DNA of 64,000 bases, from positions 1 to 64,000 of the forward strand of contig CAYTFC010000001.1 in the NCBI GenBank assembly GCA_964436955.1. The letters run 5' to 3'. Below are positions 43,167 through 52,549 of this stretch, piece by piece (the first letter of the stretch is position 1; each line of letters starts with the position of its first letter). The DNA is from CAMFKD01 sp964436955 (GTDB lineage: Bacteria > Chlamydiota > Chlamydiia > Chlamydiales > JAJFMA01). The position numbers and the translations under genes are program-made. The notes beneath the pieces were generated by a model. It made no database searches and was not told the origin of the DNA. It worked only from the letters and a program-made list of their open reading frames with translations.

Positions 43167-43646
43167 ATGGCCGAAGATGACAAGTTAGAGGATTTCAGAC
43201 ACGACTTTGCCTTACTGATCGAGGCCGGTTTCGTCGCTGTAAAGCAACTAGACGAAGTCAGCGCTCGACGGTTGTTCGAAGCAGCACAGGTACTGCGGCC
43301 GGATAGCACAGCGCCCCAAATTGGATTAGGCTACATTGCTTTAAATAAACTGGAAATAAAAGAAGCTTCCACGATTTTTGAAGCAGTTGTTGAGAAAGAA
43401 CCGGAGAACTATCTCGCTCAAGCGTTCCTAGGCATCAGCTACTTGCTGATCAAGGCCAAGCGTAAGAGGGGTGAAGAGCTGATCAGCGATGCGGCTGAAA
43501 AGACCACTGATCCTACAGTTAAGAACTTGTGTAGCCTCTCACTGGATTGGGCAGACAAAGACCTTAAGAAGAAGGATAAAGATAATAGAGCGCCCTTTTT
43601 CTCTAGTGCACATAATAATGAGGAATCGGAAGACTCCAAAAAGTAA
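43167..43646 (+). CDS. cdsG: Type III needle chaperone CdsG (TPR protein)
   Basis: 159 residues. TPR-like helices run from about residue 15 to 125 (RRLFEAAQVLRPDSTAPQIG, LGYIALNKLEIKEASTIFEA, YLAQAFLGISYLLIKAKRK), followed by a Lys/Asp-rich tail. It corresponds to chlamydial CdsG, the second needle chaperone, similar in role to YscG/PscG. Its last two codons and stop lie inside the first unit of a tandem repeat that runs into an assembly gap, so the exact C-terminus should be treated with care. Confidence 0.9.
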   Translation: MAEDDKLEDFRHDFALLIEAGFVAVKQLDEVSARRLFEAAQVLRPDSTAPQIGLGYIALNKLEIKEASTIFEAVVEKEPENYLAQAFLGISYLLIKAKRKRGEELISDAAEKTTDPTVKNLCSLSLDWADKDLKKKDKDNRAPFFSSAHNNEESEDSKK

Positions 43647-43871
43647 CCCATACAGATACTCTCTGGCTGCCTCGGCGAGGCAGCCCCACAAAGGAAGAGT
43701 ATCTGGAAGTAACCCATACAGATACTCTCTGGCTGCCTCGGCGAGGCAGCCCCACAAAGGANNNNNNNNNNNNNNNNNNNNNNNNNNNNNNNNNNNNNNN
43801 NNNNNNNNNNNNNNNNNNNNNNNNNNNNNNNNNNNNNNNNNNNNNNNNNNNNNNNNNNNNNAGAGTATCTA
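43641..43871. repeat. Tandem 66-bp palindromic repeat around a 100-N assembly gap
   Basis: A 66-bp unit starting AAGTAACCCATACAGATACT occurs at 43641 and 43707, then Ns fill 43762-43861, and the end of a further unit (AGAGTATCT) follows. Each unit holds CTGCCTCGGCGAGGCAG, a 7-bp stem with outer G/C pairs, flanked by CAGATACTCT and AGAGTATCTG, so units can fold into nested hairpins. Exactly 100 Ns means a scaffold gap of unknown real size. Copy number is unresolved. Confidence 0.85.
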
Positions 43872-43917
43872 AAAGTAAAAAATAGATCTTTACCACCTCT
43901 TTCAAGAGGAGGAACAT

Positions 43918-44598
43918 ATGTCGGACAGCGAAAAAATTGAGAAAATCGGCAAGATCTCGTCAGTCATGGGTGACGACGAAAAGGTTGACCGTTACAGTAA
44001 AATAGTTCCGAACCGCGAATATTTCGAACACCTAATGGAGCAGAAGGTCTCCAAGGAACAAGCGGGCGAGGCAATACGTGTTGAAGAAGCTCACAAGCCA
44101 ACTCCCATGGAGGAAGCCCAACGCTTGAGCAGGCGGCTTGAGTCCACTACCGAAACTCCATCAATGAAGCAGCTATTAACTCAAGCCGAAAATACAGTCG
44201 AAAAAATTGATTCGGTAAAGAGAAAGCTAGCTACTCCTGAGCTTGGTCTCCCGCCATCAGTTCAAAACGTTCTGCGCAGCAAGCTGACACATATCGATGA
44301 AAGCTTAAAAATTGCATTATCCAAAGTAGGCGTTGATTATGTCCCCCCAGACAAGCCAAAAGGCTTAATTTCTCCTGTCCAACGTTTTATTGGATACCTC
44401 ACACATTCGCAAGGACAGTTAGAATCTCTAGGCGCGGAAGCACAGCGTTTACATGACAACAGGGACCAACTTTCAGCTTCGTCTTTGTTATCGATACAGT
44501 TAAAAGTAGGACTTATTCAGCAGCAGCTGGAGTTCTTCTCTAACGTATTAAATAAGGCGCTTGAATCGACAAAAACGATCATGAACGTCCAAGTGTAA
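43918..44598 (+). CDS. Type III cluster protein, CT668 homologue
   Basis: 226 residues, soluble and helical: MSDSEKIEKIGKISSVMGDD, a Pro-containing middle (GVDYVPPDKPKGLISPVQ) and a C-terminal helix pair (LLSIQLKVGLIQQQLEFFSN). Identified mainly by position between cdsG and cdsN and by its charged helical build. In Chlamydia this slot holds CT668. Biochemical role not established. RBS GAGGAGG about 4-5 nt before ATG. Confidence 0.8.
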   Translation: MSDSEKIEKIGKISSVMGDDEKVDRYSKIVPNREYFEHLMEQKVSKEQAGEAIRVEEAHKPTPMEEAQRLSRRLESTTETPSMKQLLTQAENTVEKIDSVKRKLATPELGLPPSVQNVLRSKLTHIDESLKIALSKVGVDYVPPDKPKGLISPVQRFIGYLTHSQGQLESLGAEAQRLHDNRDQLSASSLLSIQLKVGLIQQQLEFFSNVLNKALESTKTIMNVQV

Positions 44599-44658
44599 TT
44601 CTCCTATTCGTAGCGGTACGAATCTACCAGCCCTCAACCGAGCTTTAAGAGAAAGACT

Positions 44659-45978
44659 ATGGACCTTGACGAGCAATTAGAAAATATTTTTACGAAGCTT
44701 GATGAGATCAAGCTTACAACGGTCAATGGCCGCATTACCGAGGTCATTGGCACGCTGATAAAGGCCGTCGTTCCGCAGGTAAAGATCGGAGAGGTCTGCC
44801 TAGTCCTACGCGATGGATATGATCCGCTACAATGCGAAGTTGTCGGTTTTACTAGAGATGAAGTACTGCTCTCTCCTTTGGGAGAGATGCATGGGATTGG
44901 GCCATCGTGTGAGGTCATCGCCACACGGCTGCCTCTTGGTATTAAAGTTGGCAACAACCTCCTAGGACGCGTCGTTAACGGCCTTGGCGAACCTTTGGAT
45001 GAAGAGACTAAAGGGCCTTTGATTCTGGATGAATATGTTCCAGTCATCCGAGCTCCTCCTGACCCCCTTAAACGTAAACGTATCGACAAACCTATTGAGG
45101 TGGGCGTACGTGCAATCGATGGTGCCCTAACTGTTGGTATTGGACAACGTGTTGGGGTATTTGCGGCGGCTGGCGGCGGTAAATCTACTCTATTGGGTAT
45201 GATCGCCAGAAACGCCCGAGTTGACGTTAACGTTGTCTGTCTAGTTGGGGAAAGGGGTCGAGAGTTAAAGGACTTCATCGAAAAAGACTTGGGTCCTGAG
45301 GGACTAAAGCGCTCTGTTCTGGTCGTTTCCACATCAGACCAAGCCTCCCAACTGCGACTTAACGCCGCTTATGTTGGGACAGCTATTGCGGAATACTTCC
45401 GAGACCAAGGCAAGTCTGTCATTTTGATGATGGACTCCGTCACACGTTTTGCGCGAGCTCTGCGTGAGGTAGGATTGGCTGCCGGCGAACCGCCAGCTAG
45501 AGGTGGTTATACTCCATCGGTTTTCTCCACACTTCCAAAACTGTTGGAGCGTGCAGGACGTAGTGAAACTGGTTCAATTACAGCCTTTTATACCGTACTG
45601 GTAGCTGGTGATGATATGAACGAGCCCGTCGCTGACGAGGTACGTTCCATCCTGGACGGTCACATCATTCTTTCGGCGGAGTTAGCCCGCTCCTATCACT
45701 ATCCGGCCATTGAGGTTTTGTCATCCGCCAGCCGGGTTATGACGTCCATTGTGAATAAGGAACACCTCACGCTTGTAGGGCAGTTGAAGGAAGTACTGGC
45801 TAACTACAAAAAGAACGAACTACTCATCAAAATCGGTGAATACAAACGTGGATCCGATAAAGCAGCTGACTTTGCCATCGACCATGTCGATAGCGTAAAC
45901 AAATTCCTCAAGCAATCAGTCGACGAAAAGTGTTCTTTTGAAGAAACGATGCGGCTATTGCGAGTGGCATTGAAATAA
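44659..45978 (+). CDS. cdsN: Type III secretion ATPase CdsN (SctN)
   Basis: 439 residues, standard for SctN/FliI. Walker A is AAAGGGKSTLLG with Lys175, Walker B is SVILMMDSVTRFARALREVG, and the arginine/glutamate region is GRSETGSITAFYTVLV. The N-terminal barrel is residues about 20-90. The hexamer at the base of the injectisome strips chaperones and unfolds effectors. All catalytic residues are present. It is followed after 10 bp by cdsO, its stalk partner. Confidence 0.97.
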   Translation: MDLDEQLENIFTKLDEIKLTTVNGRITEVIGTLIKAVVPQVKIGEVCLVLRDGYDPLQCEVVGFTRDEVLLSPLGEMHGIGPSCEVIATRLPLGIKVGNNLLGRVVNGLGEPLDEETKGPLILDEYVPVIRAPPDPLKRKRIDKPIEVGVRAIDGALTVGIGQRVGVFAAAGGGKSTLLGMIARNARVDVNVVCLVGERGRELKDFIEKDLGPEGLKRSVLVVSTSDQASQLRLNAAYVGTAIAEYFRDQGKSVILMMDSVTRFARALREVGLAAGEPPARGGYTPSVFSTLPKLLERAGRSETGSITAFYTVLVAGDDMNEPVADEVRSILDGHIILSAELARSYHYPAIEVLSSASRVMTSIVNKEHLTLVGQLKEVLANYKKNELLIKIGEYKRGSDKAADFAIDHVDSVNKFLKQSVDEKCSFEETMRLLRVALK

Positions 45979-45988
45979 GGGGTAACCC

Positions 45989-46483
45989 ATGCCGGCTCCT
46001 TACCCCCTCGCCCAAGTTCTGGATATTAAGCGCAGACGGGTTGATGAAGCGGAAAAGAACGTAAAGCTTAAAGAAGAAAGTCTTCGTAAAGAACTACAAA
46101 TTTTAGAAGAGAAAAAGGCAGCCAGAGATAAAGTTCAACAGCATCACGATGACAAGCTGCGTCAGTTACGAAATGAAATGGATACAGGCACTACCACTGA
46201 GAAGATCACGCAAGGTAAAGTATACCTAAAGGTCTGCCAAGAAAAAGTAATAATAGAAAATAAAAAAGTAGCTGAACAACAGGAACAAGTCGAATTAGCC
46301 GAAAGAAACGTAGAGGTGGCTAAGCAAGAGCTTAAAAAACGCCGTACGGACGTCGACAAGTTTGTGAATCATCGCAAGGATTGGCTCAAGGACCAACAAA
46401 AAGAAATCGCTATCCAAGAAGAACGTGACGAAGACGAGCTAGGTTCCTTGATGCATAACTTGCGCAAGCGAAAAGGGTATTAA
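45989..46483 (+). CDS. cdsO: Type III stalk protein CdsO (SctO)
   Basis: 164 residues that form one long antiparallel coiled coil (heptads over residues about 10-150, for example EEKKAARDKVQQHHDDKLRQ and QQEQVELAERNVEVAKQEL). This is the YscO/FliJ architecture that inserts into the ATPase ring. Position after cdsN agrees. N-terminus MPAPYPLAQVLDIKRRRV. Confidence 0.93.
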   Translation: MPAPYPLAQVLDIKRRRVDEAEKNVKLKEESLRKELQILEEKKAARDKVQQHHDDKLRQLRNEMDTGTTTEKITQGKVYLKVCQEKVIIENKKVAEQQEQVELAERNVEVAKQELKKRRTDVDKFVNHRKDWLKDQQKEIAIQEERDEDELGSLMHNLRKRKGY

Positions 46484-46510
46484 ACCTGGGATCCAAAAAG
46501 GAGAAAAAAT

Positions 46511-47416
46511 ATGTCTGAAGCTGATAAATCCATCTCAGGGTTAGGTCATAATCGTGATCTTGCAGGCGCCTCACGCTCCCAATCCGGTAGGCCTTCGCGA
46601 CTCCCTGAAGACAAGGATAAATTCAAACGCATTGTGGAACGCGATGAGCGCTCATCCTCCGAGGAAGATGATGCGGAGGAAGTCGCTGAAAGAGATTCTC
46701 AATCAATTTTTGATTTATCCTCTAAAAAACCTAGGCAGGACATGCCTGTACAACCAATAGCCCCACCTGCATCACCCTTTGACCTAGTGAGCAAAGCGGA
46801 TGCAAAAATTAAAGCCGTTGGCATGGACCGAGAAGCACCTTCCGACCTTACGGGACTTATAGCCAAAGATAAGCCAGATACCCCTACAGTTCAAGGACGT
46901 AGCTTCGCACAAGTACACGAAGACCTTAGCTCCATTAACCCTGGGCATCTGACAGTCAGTAACGTTTCGGAAGCTGTACAGTCGTCTGATACAAAAATGA
47001 TGACGCTACCCGATCGACAATCACTGATTGACCAAATAGTAGCTAAGTTATACACCATAAAGTCGGGTGACGTAACAGATACAATCATGAAGATCAAAAA
47101 TCCGCCCGTATTCGAGGGCAGTGAGTTGGTCGTTACATCGTATAACTCGGCGCGGGGTGAGTACAATATCGCGTTTACAAACCTGACGCAGGAAGCAAAG
47201 CAGTTGTTGGACAGCCAACGCGCAGCCTTACTACGAGACCTAGCCGATAGTGGATATGTCGCCCACATTGTGGTCACAACAACAGAACCCTATCGACCAA
47301 TGATGGCTCAGGCCGATCCTCAGGGACAAGGTCAAAACCAGCAGTCAGGTGAAGGTAAAGAAGGACGCAAAGGACAAAGAGGCCAACAAGACCAGCCAGA
47401 GCGCCAGCAAGGGTAA
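46511..47416 (+). CDS. cdsP: Type III needle-length regulator CdsP (SctP)
   Basis: 301 residues. Residues about 1-170 are polar, Pro/Asp/Ser-rich and probably disordered. Residues about 175-265 form a folded domain with IKNPPVFEGSELVVTSYNSA and YNIAFTNLTQEAKQLL, the position of the substrate-switch domain in YscP/FliK proteins. The tail is Gln/Gly/Lys-rich. Matches CT671 by position and layout. Confidence 0.85.
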   Translation: MSEADKSISGLGHNRDLAGASRSQSGRPSRLPEDKDKFKRIVERDERSSSEEDDAEEVAERDSQSIFDLSSKKPRQDMPVQPIAPPASPFDLVSKADAKIKAVGMDREAPSDLTGLIAKDKPDTPTVQGRSFAQVHEDLSSINPGHLTVSNVSEAVQSSDTKMMTLPDRQSLIDQIVAKLYTIKSGDVTDTIMKIKNPPVFEGSELVVTSYNSARGEYNIAFTNLTQEAKQLLDSQRAALLRDLADSGYVAHIVVTTTEPYRPMMAQADPQGQGQNQQSGEGKEGRKGQRGQQDQPERQQG

Positions 47417-47444
47417 CAAAGAATACGCAAGGGAACACTGACAC

Positions 47445-48623
47445 GTGGCAATAATGACAAAATCCTACAACTGGTTAAAGGTAATACCCCCAGAGCTGGT
47501 AAAGCTTCAGGACCTATCGACAACTGGGGCGCCGGAAGCTTTTTCCTGGCAGGCTCTTTCTGAGAGCTTGGCCCAGCGTTTTGAACTATCAGATCTCGTT
47601 ATCACTCCCCAATCTACTCGATGGATGAGCGAAAAAGAGCTGGGAGCTTCCTCTGGCAAGCAAGCGGTTCTTAACTATAGCATGGCAGGATTGCCAGGAA
47701 CTGTCTCTTGGTCCATGTCAGAAAGGGATTTGGCCATTCTAATGGCGGCTTTGCTTACACAATCCGCCCATCCACTTGACTATTCTGACCGAGACTTCCA
47801 AAAAGGATTTTATCGCTTTATCGGAATAACCCTCGCTAATACTCTTCCCCAACTAGGGTTCCAAGGCGATTATGCCCTAGCCTTGCTTGAGGATGAAAGC
47901 TCGCCTCGTGGCCCAGCCGTCAGCATAGATATAGAGGTTGCGTTGCTTGGTGTAACCGTAAAAGGACGCGCTACCGCCTCCGAGGAACTTGTTAAAGAAT
48001 GGAAGGAACGGTTTGCCAGTACATCTGGAGCCGCTAGCTTGGATGCATCCATGGTCAAGGATGTCGATATTATTGTTGCTCTAGAAGCTGGCAAAGTAAC
48101 ATTGCACCCTTCCGAACTCAAGCAGATCCATAAAGGTGACTTCATTATTCTCGACTCCTGTACCATTCTACCAGGGGAAGATAAAGGACGCGTCATGCTT
48201 ACAGTACGCGGAATGCCCATCTTTCGCGGAATGCTGAAAGAAAATAAAATAAAAGTGTTAGAATATCCGCTATATCACAAAGTAGAGACGACAATGGATA
48301 GCAATACGGGACTGAATTTCGATGATGAAGAGCACGAGGATCTTGGACTGAGCGAAGAAGGTGCTGAGCCCGGCGTAGGTACGGGGGAAGGCCCTTCCTT
48401 GGCTGAGCGCGCAAAGGATATTCCAGTCACCATATCCATCGAAGTAGGACGCCTGAATATGAAGCTCGATAAATTGATGCAGATGCAGCCTGGACAACTC
48501 CTTGAATTGGATGTTAACCCAGAAGAAGGAGTCAGCCTTGTCGTGAATGGCCAATGCATCGGCAAAGGAGAGCTGTTAAAGCTTGGAGAAGTCCTAGGTG
48601 TACGCCTCCTGGAGCTAGGATAG
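47445..48623 (+). CDS. cdsQ: Type III C-ring protein CdsQ (SctQ)
   Basis: 392 residues. C-terminal SpoA (SPOA/FliN) domain: IPVTISIEVGRLNMKLDKLM, QPGQLLELDVNPEEGVSLVV, GKGELLKLGEVLGVRLLELG. A second SpoA-like strand set is near residues 205-265 (DIIVALEAGKVTLHPSELKQ, GDFIILDS). It builds the cytoplasmic sorting platform. GTG start at 47445 has GGGA about 10 nt upstream. An ATG 9 bp later is less well placed. In other SctQ genes an internal start gives a short C-terminal product, but no clear internal ribosome site is seen here. Confidence 0.93.
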   Translation: MAIMTKSYNWLKVIPPELVKLQDLSTTGAPEAFSWQALSESLAQRFELSDLVITPQSTRWMSEKELGASSGKQAVLNYSMAGLPGTVSWSMSERDLAILMAALLTQSAHPLDYSDRDFQKGFYRFIGITLANTLPQLGFQGDYALALLEDESSPRGPAVSIDIEVALLGVTVKGRATASEELVKEWKERFASTSGAASLDASMVKDVDIIVALEAGKVTLHPSELKQIHKGDFIILDSCTILPGEDKGRVMLTVRGMPIFRGMLKENKIKVLEYPLYHKVETTMDSNTGLNFDDEEHEDLGLSEEGAEPGVGTGEGPSLAERAKDIPVTISIEVGRLNMKLDKLMQMQPGQLLELDVNPEEGVSLVVNGQCIGKGELLKLGEVLGVRLLELG

Positions 48624-48630
48624 GCCGCCA

Positions 48631-50229
48631 ATGCCTCTTCCCGAATTCCACAAAAAGCATACCTTACCTGGAGTTCCAATCCAAAAAGAGCCAACGTCGT
48701 CTGAACCTGTTCCTAAGCAAATAGGTTTATACGCCATTGAAGGGTTGTTTCGCGAAGGCGGCATGTCTCTATTGTATCTTGCCACGCATCATACCACCAA
48801 TGATCCGGTCATCATCAAAGTTCTAAAGCCGCAGTTTCGTAGTAATGCAGAAGTGATTAAGAAGTTCAATGCAGAAGCCAAAATCTTAAAGTTAGCCGAT
48901 CATCCCAATATCGTTGCTCTATATGACCACGAAGTTTGGGAAGGAAGCCCTTATATCGCCCTAGAGTTTATTCCCGGCGAATCCCTTCACAGCATCATTA
49001 CGCACAACCCCCTATCTTTAAAACGCGCTGTGGAAGTGATTCTAGAAATAGCCTATGCCCTGTGTCACCTGCATACTCTTGGGGTCATTCACCGCGACCT
49101 TAAGCCCGAAAACATTATTCTGACGGATCAAAATAACGTAAAGTTAATCGACCTGGGCGTTGCCCAAATGCTCTCAGAATCGGAAAAAAAATCGGGCCAA
49201 AAGACTCATTTAGTGGGAACTCCCATCTACATGAGTCCTGAGCAGCATGCACAACCAGATTCTGTGACTTATGCCTCCGACATCTATTCATTAGGCATCA
49301 TTGGCTATGAATTAGTGCTAGGAAAGCTAAGTCACGGCCAAATTCAGCTCGCTTTAATGCCTAAGGGACTGCAAAAAATCATCGCAAAAACACTTCAAAA
49401 AAGACCAGAAGATCGTTATCAAGATGTTGTGGACTTCATTACGGATCTTTCCGCATATTTAAATTCTTCCTCATTAGAACGTGAACGCAAAAGTGTGGAT
49501 CTATTAAGTGAAATGTCCGAGCACTTACAACAAGCGCAGGCGATTCTACTTCCAAGCCAAGTCCCTTCGTGGGTGCATACAGAGGTTGGTGTCGCGTTCT
49601 ATAAAGGTGTGGGCATTGGTGGAGTTTATTTCGACTTCTTCGCACTACCAGATGGATGCTATGGAGTGGTGATGGCTGAACCCTCAGCTAAAGGGGTCGA
49701 AGGAGTTCTCTATACCGCCGTATTACGTGGCATGGTACGCACACTATGTCGTCTCACAACGCAGCCAGTAAGCCTTATTACATTCTTGAATGATCTTGTT
49801 GTGCGTGACACTACTAATAAAATTTTCTGGCTAAGCTATCTAGTGCTGTCACCACGTACAAACAAGCTCCATTTTATTTCCTGCGGGCGCTCTAAGCTGT
49901 GGCAGTTACGAGCCACCGAAACTCAAGCGGAGAAGGTCAATGCAGAGAATCCACCGCTTGGAACCAAATTATTTTCCGAGTTCGAAGAAGTGACAATTCC
50001 TTGGAATATCGGGGATTTTCTTTGCCTTCACACGACAACTATCTGCAGCGATACTCCCGAATTCGAGGCTGCATTCGACGAAAAAACCTTCGCAGAAAGT
50101 CTTGTGAACACCACGGGCGTAAACACCCAAAAGCATATGGAAGCAGTCCTGCGTAAAGCAAGCGCTAGTGATCGTCCTCAGTTGGAGCGACGTCTTATGT
50201 GTCTTCTGGGCATCCGCCGCCTTCGTTAA
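48631..50229 (+). CDS. pkn5: Ser/Thr protein kinase Pkn5 with degenerate SpoIIE/PP2C-like domain
   Basis: 532 residues. Kinase domain at about 30-280: degenerate Gly loop FREGGMSLLYL, ATP Lys63 (VIIKVLK), Glu82, HRDLKPEN with Asp156 and Asn161, DLG (Asp174) instead of DFG, and SPE for APE. After a linker, residues about 315-530 resemble a SpoIIE/RsbU phosphatase. However, the expected GGDYYDFF reads GGVYFDFF (330-337) and the GDxSGKG loop reads AEPSAKG (349-355). At least two metal-binding Asp are missing, so the domain is probably inactive and regulatory. It is the final cluster gene, in the CT673 position. Likely to phosphorylate FHA-bound substrates such as CdsD (inference). Confidence 0.93.
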   Translation: MPLPEFHKKHTLPGVPIQKEPTSSEPVPKQIGLYAIEGLFREGGMSLLYLATHHTTNDPVIIKVLKPQFRSNAEVIKKFNAEAKILKLADHPNIVALYDHEVWEGSPYIALEFIPGESLHSIITHNPLSLKRAVEVILEIAYALCHLHTLGVIHRDLKPENIILTDQNNVKLIDLGVAQMLSESEKKSGQKTHLVGTPIYMSPEQHAQPDSVTYASDIYSLGIIGYELVLGKLSHGQIQLALMPKGLQKIIAKTLQKRPEDRYQDVVDFITDLSAYLNSSSLERERKSVDLLSEMSEHLQQAQAILLPSQVPSWVHTEVGVAFYKGVGIGGVYFDFFALPDGCYGVVMAEPSAKGVEGVLYTAVLRGMVRTLCRLTTQPVSLITFLNDLVVRDTTNKIFWLSYLVLSPRTNKLHFISCGRSKLWQLRATETQAEKVNAENPPLGTKLFSEFEEVTIPWNIGDFLCLHTTTICSDTPEFEAAFDEKTFAESLVNTTGVNTQKHMEAVLRKASASDRPQLERRLMCLLGIRRLR

Positions 50230-50261
50230 TCTGGAAAAACGCCTTACAAAAATATTTTTTA

Positions 50262-50304
50262 GGATTTTTACCACAGAGGCACAGAGACTCTGTAGTAAAA
50301 ATCC
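50262..50304 (+). terminator. Hairpin at the end of the type III cluster
   Basis: GGATTTTTACCACAGAG at 50262-50278 and CTCTGTAGTAAAAATCC at 50288-50304 pair over 17 bp with one mismatch. It lies about 30 bp after the pkn5 stop and before an unrelated gene. The stem ends in A/T-rich sequence but lacks a clean U-run. The CCACAGAG core is shared with the long hairpin at 32045-32134. Confidence 0.55.
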
Positions 50305-50426
50305 AAAAAAATCAAAGTTCAATCAGGTCGTAATAGTTAAATAGCGTTACGAATCTTCAGTAAATAATTATTATGGATTTTTATTCTAATACCACATATA
50401 CTGAAAACATAATTTCGAGATAGACA

Positions 50427-51797
50427 ATGATACAACATAGTTATCAATTAACCCGGCACCCTATCGGATCGTTACGGGAAATGTGGCACATATCGTATCC
50501 CTTGATGCTGTCGTTTGTTTCCGGCAGCCTGATGATGCTTGCCGATCGCTTCTACCTAGCTCACTACTCTTTAGCCGCCTTAAATGCCTGCGCTAATGCT
50601 GGTATGGCCGTTTGGGTGTTCTTGATAGTCCCCATGATTACGGCTGGCATCTCAGAGGTGTTTGCAGGACAACATCATGGCGCCGATGAAAAGCATCGTA
50701 TGGGCGAACCTGTATGGCAAATGATCTGGCTAGCTATCCTGTGCACACCATTACTATGGGCAATCGCTCATTATGCAGGGCCCTATATCTTCTGGGGCAC
50801 AGGCAACGAAGTCAACGAGATCGCCTACTTTAGCTATGTCCTCTTTTTTGGACCCTTTTTCGTTATTGGAACATCCCTCAGCGGCTTTTTCATTGCGCGA
50901 GGCTCCGTCAAACTTGTGACAACCTGCACCATCATCACCAACGTCTTCAATATCGCACTCGCACCAATCATGATATTTGGCGCAGGACCCGTCCCCTCCA
51001 TGGGTGTCGAGGGCGCTGCTATTGCCCTGGGCCTAAGCAATATGTTGGGAGTTCTGATCTTTTTGTCCATTTTCCTCACGCGACATAATCGTGAAAACTA
51101 TGGCACCGGCAATTGGAGATTTCATCTCAAAGTATTTCGAGAATGCATTCGAATCGGTTTACCCTCTGGACTGGGACACATCAATGAATTGCTGGCGCAT
51201 TTCGTGTTTTTTAGACTTGTGATAATGACCGGTGGGTATGGATTAACCATCGTATCACTAGTTCAGAGTGTGTATTTGGCTGGACACTTTATGATAGAAG
51301 GGGTGTCCAAATCTGTGACTGCCATTGCCTCAAACCTCATTGGAGGTGGCCAAACCCAACTGCTTAATAAGGTGCTTTGGAGTGCCATCAGACTCCTAGC
51401 CATCTTTACACTCATTCTGGCAAGCCTCATGCTTACCGCCCCCGAAGTAATTTTTGGTGCGGTGATGTCGCCAGATGACAGTGCTCTTCTATCCGACCCT
51501 ATTTTTGTGGGTTTACTGGAGCGTAGTTTAAGATGGATTTGCTGCTTTTACCTCTTGGATGGTCTTTGCTGGAGTCTTGTTGGTATGCTTACCGCGGCTG
51601 GCGACACCAAATTCATCCTCTTTGTGGGTACAGTCTTTAACTGGTTGCTCTATGTCGTCCCCGTTTACTTCGTTTTGAACGTGTTCGGGGGAACGGTTGA
51701 CTACGCCTTTATGACCATCGCCTTGTGCACAGTCGTAATGGTATTCACCTACTTCATGCGATACCGCAGCAAGCGTCACATCTACGTCGTCGCCTAA
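50427..51797 (+). CDS. MATE family efflux transporter
   Basis: 456 residues with twelve hydrophobic segments in two similar halves. The first starts MWHISYPLMLSFVSGSLMML and ADRFYLAHYSLAALNACANA. The second half starts near RIGLPSGLGHINELLAHFVF. This is the MatE domain pair of NorM/DinF-like Na+ or H+ antiporters exporting drugs or metabolites. It occupies the place where Chlamydia carries the secretin gene cdsC after pkn5. Confidence 0.93.
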   Translation: MIQHSYQLTRHPIGSLREMWHISYPLMLSFVSGSLMMLADRFYLAHYSLAALNACANAGMAVWVFLIVPMITAGISEVFAGQHHGADEKHRMGEPVWQMIWLAILCTPLLWAIAHYAGPYIFWGTGNEVNEIAYFSYVLFFGPFFVIGTSLSGFFIARGSVKLVTTCTIITNVFNIALAPIMIFGAGPVPSMGVEGAAIALGLSNMLGVLIFLSIFLTRHNRENYGTGNWRFHLKVFRECIRIGLPSGLGHINELLAHFVFFRLVIMTGGYGLTIVSLVQSVYLAGHFMIEGVSKSVTAIASNLIGGGQTQLLNKVLWSAIRLLAIFTLILASLMLTAPEVIFGAVMSPDDSALLSDPIFVGLLERSLRWICCFYLLDGLCWSLVGMLTAAGDTKFILFVGTVFNWLLYVVPVYFVLNVFGGTVDYAFMTIALCTVVMVFTYFMRYRSKRHIYVVA

Positions 51798-52012
51798 TGA
51801 ATTTGCTTCATCTGCATAATCTAATGCAAATAACATGCAGATAAAGTTTCAACCCAACTTCATAGCTACGTCGAAAGTACCAATTGTCCAAACAATACGA
51901 AAATCTTCTATAGGTTATTTTCGATTTTTGACCTTTTCGAAAATAAGCCCTGGACTAGAGGCCAATGTCGTCAAAATAGTGAATTTCGTGCAGACGTGAC
52001 AAATATGACATT

Positions 52013-52222
52013 ACAGGTCCTTTACGTCTTTTCTCCTAAGTCCTTTATGTCGTTTTCGTCCTTTACGTCCCTTGTCCTTTTGGTCCTTTGTTCAGTGCAC
52101 CAAAAGCATGGTAATAACAGCACCTTCTTAAAAAAGGCAAAAATGTACTAGATCAATCTCTTTGAAAAGGACCAAAAGGACAAGGGACGTAAAGGACTTA
52201 GGAAAAAGGACGCAAGGGACAT
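52013..52222. repeat. Large inverted array of GTCCTTT/AAAGGAC units
   Basis: The pyrimidine arm at 52016-52090 (units such as GGTCCTTTACGTC and CGTCCCTTGTCC) is complementary to the purine arm at 52165-52220 (GGACCAAAAGGACAAGGGAC and following), with about 75 bp between them. Unit length varies between 7 and 10 bp. The inner about 31 bp match perfectly, and one arm has an extra unit. Apart from this and the tRNA, the 500-bp gap holds nothing I recognise. Confidence 0.75.
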
Positions 52223-52295
52223 TTTTAAGTGCTTCGCTACGGCGACGAAAACCCGTGGTGGTCAAATGTAACGTGAAAATCCGGAAGATTAGATA

Positions 52296-52383
52296 CGGAG
52301 GAGGTGGGATTCGAACCCACGGTACGCTATTAACGTACACACGCTTTCCAAGCGTGCTCCATCAGCCACTCGAACACTCCTCC
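52296..52383 (-). tRNA. tRNA-Ser (anticodon GGA)
   Basis: Minus strand. The 7-bp acceptor stem GGAGGAG/CTCCTCC is followed by discriminator G. The D-arm is GTTCGAGTGGC. The anticodon stem-loop CACGCTTGGAAAGCGTG gives anticodon GGA. A long variable arm (TGTACGTTAATAGCGTACC) typical of serine tRNAs follows, then T-arm GTGGGTTCGAATCCCAC. 88 nt. CCA is not encoded. Confidence 0.97.
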
Positions 52384-52549
52384 GTGAGCCGACGAGTTTA
52401 CCGTATCCCTTAAAAATAAGCAAGAAATTGGCTGGCATTCATAGCTGTGCCCAATGGGTGCGATGAACTCAGGGAGTATCGTAACTCTTTCATTATTAAT
52501 CATGGATTGATAAAATGGTTGGCGTTGTTAATTTCCAAGGGAGGGAAAC

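Noticed and set aside
43641..43871. Extra protein-coding frames through the repeat and the Ns
   Set aside because: They cross an assembly gap and consist of repeat sequence only.
52296..52383. tRNA-Ser as an integration site of a genomic island
   Set aside because: No integrase and no duplicated tRNA 3' end could be found in the window.
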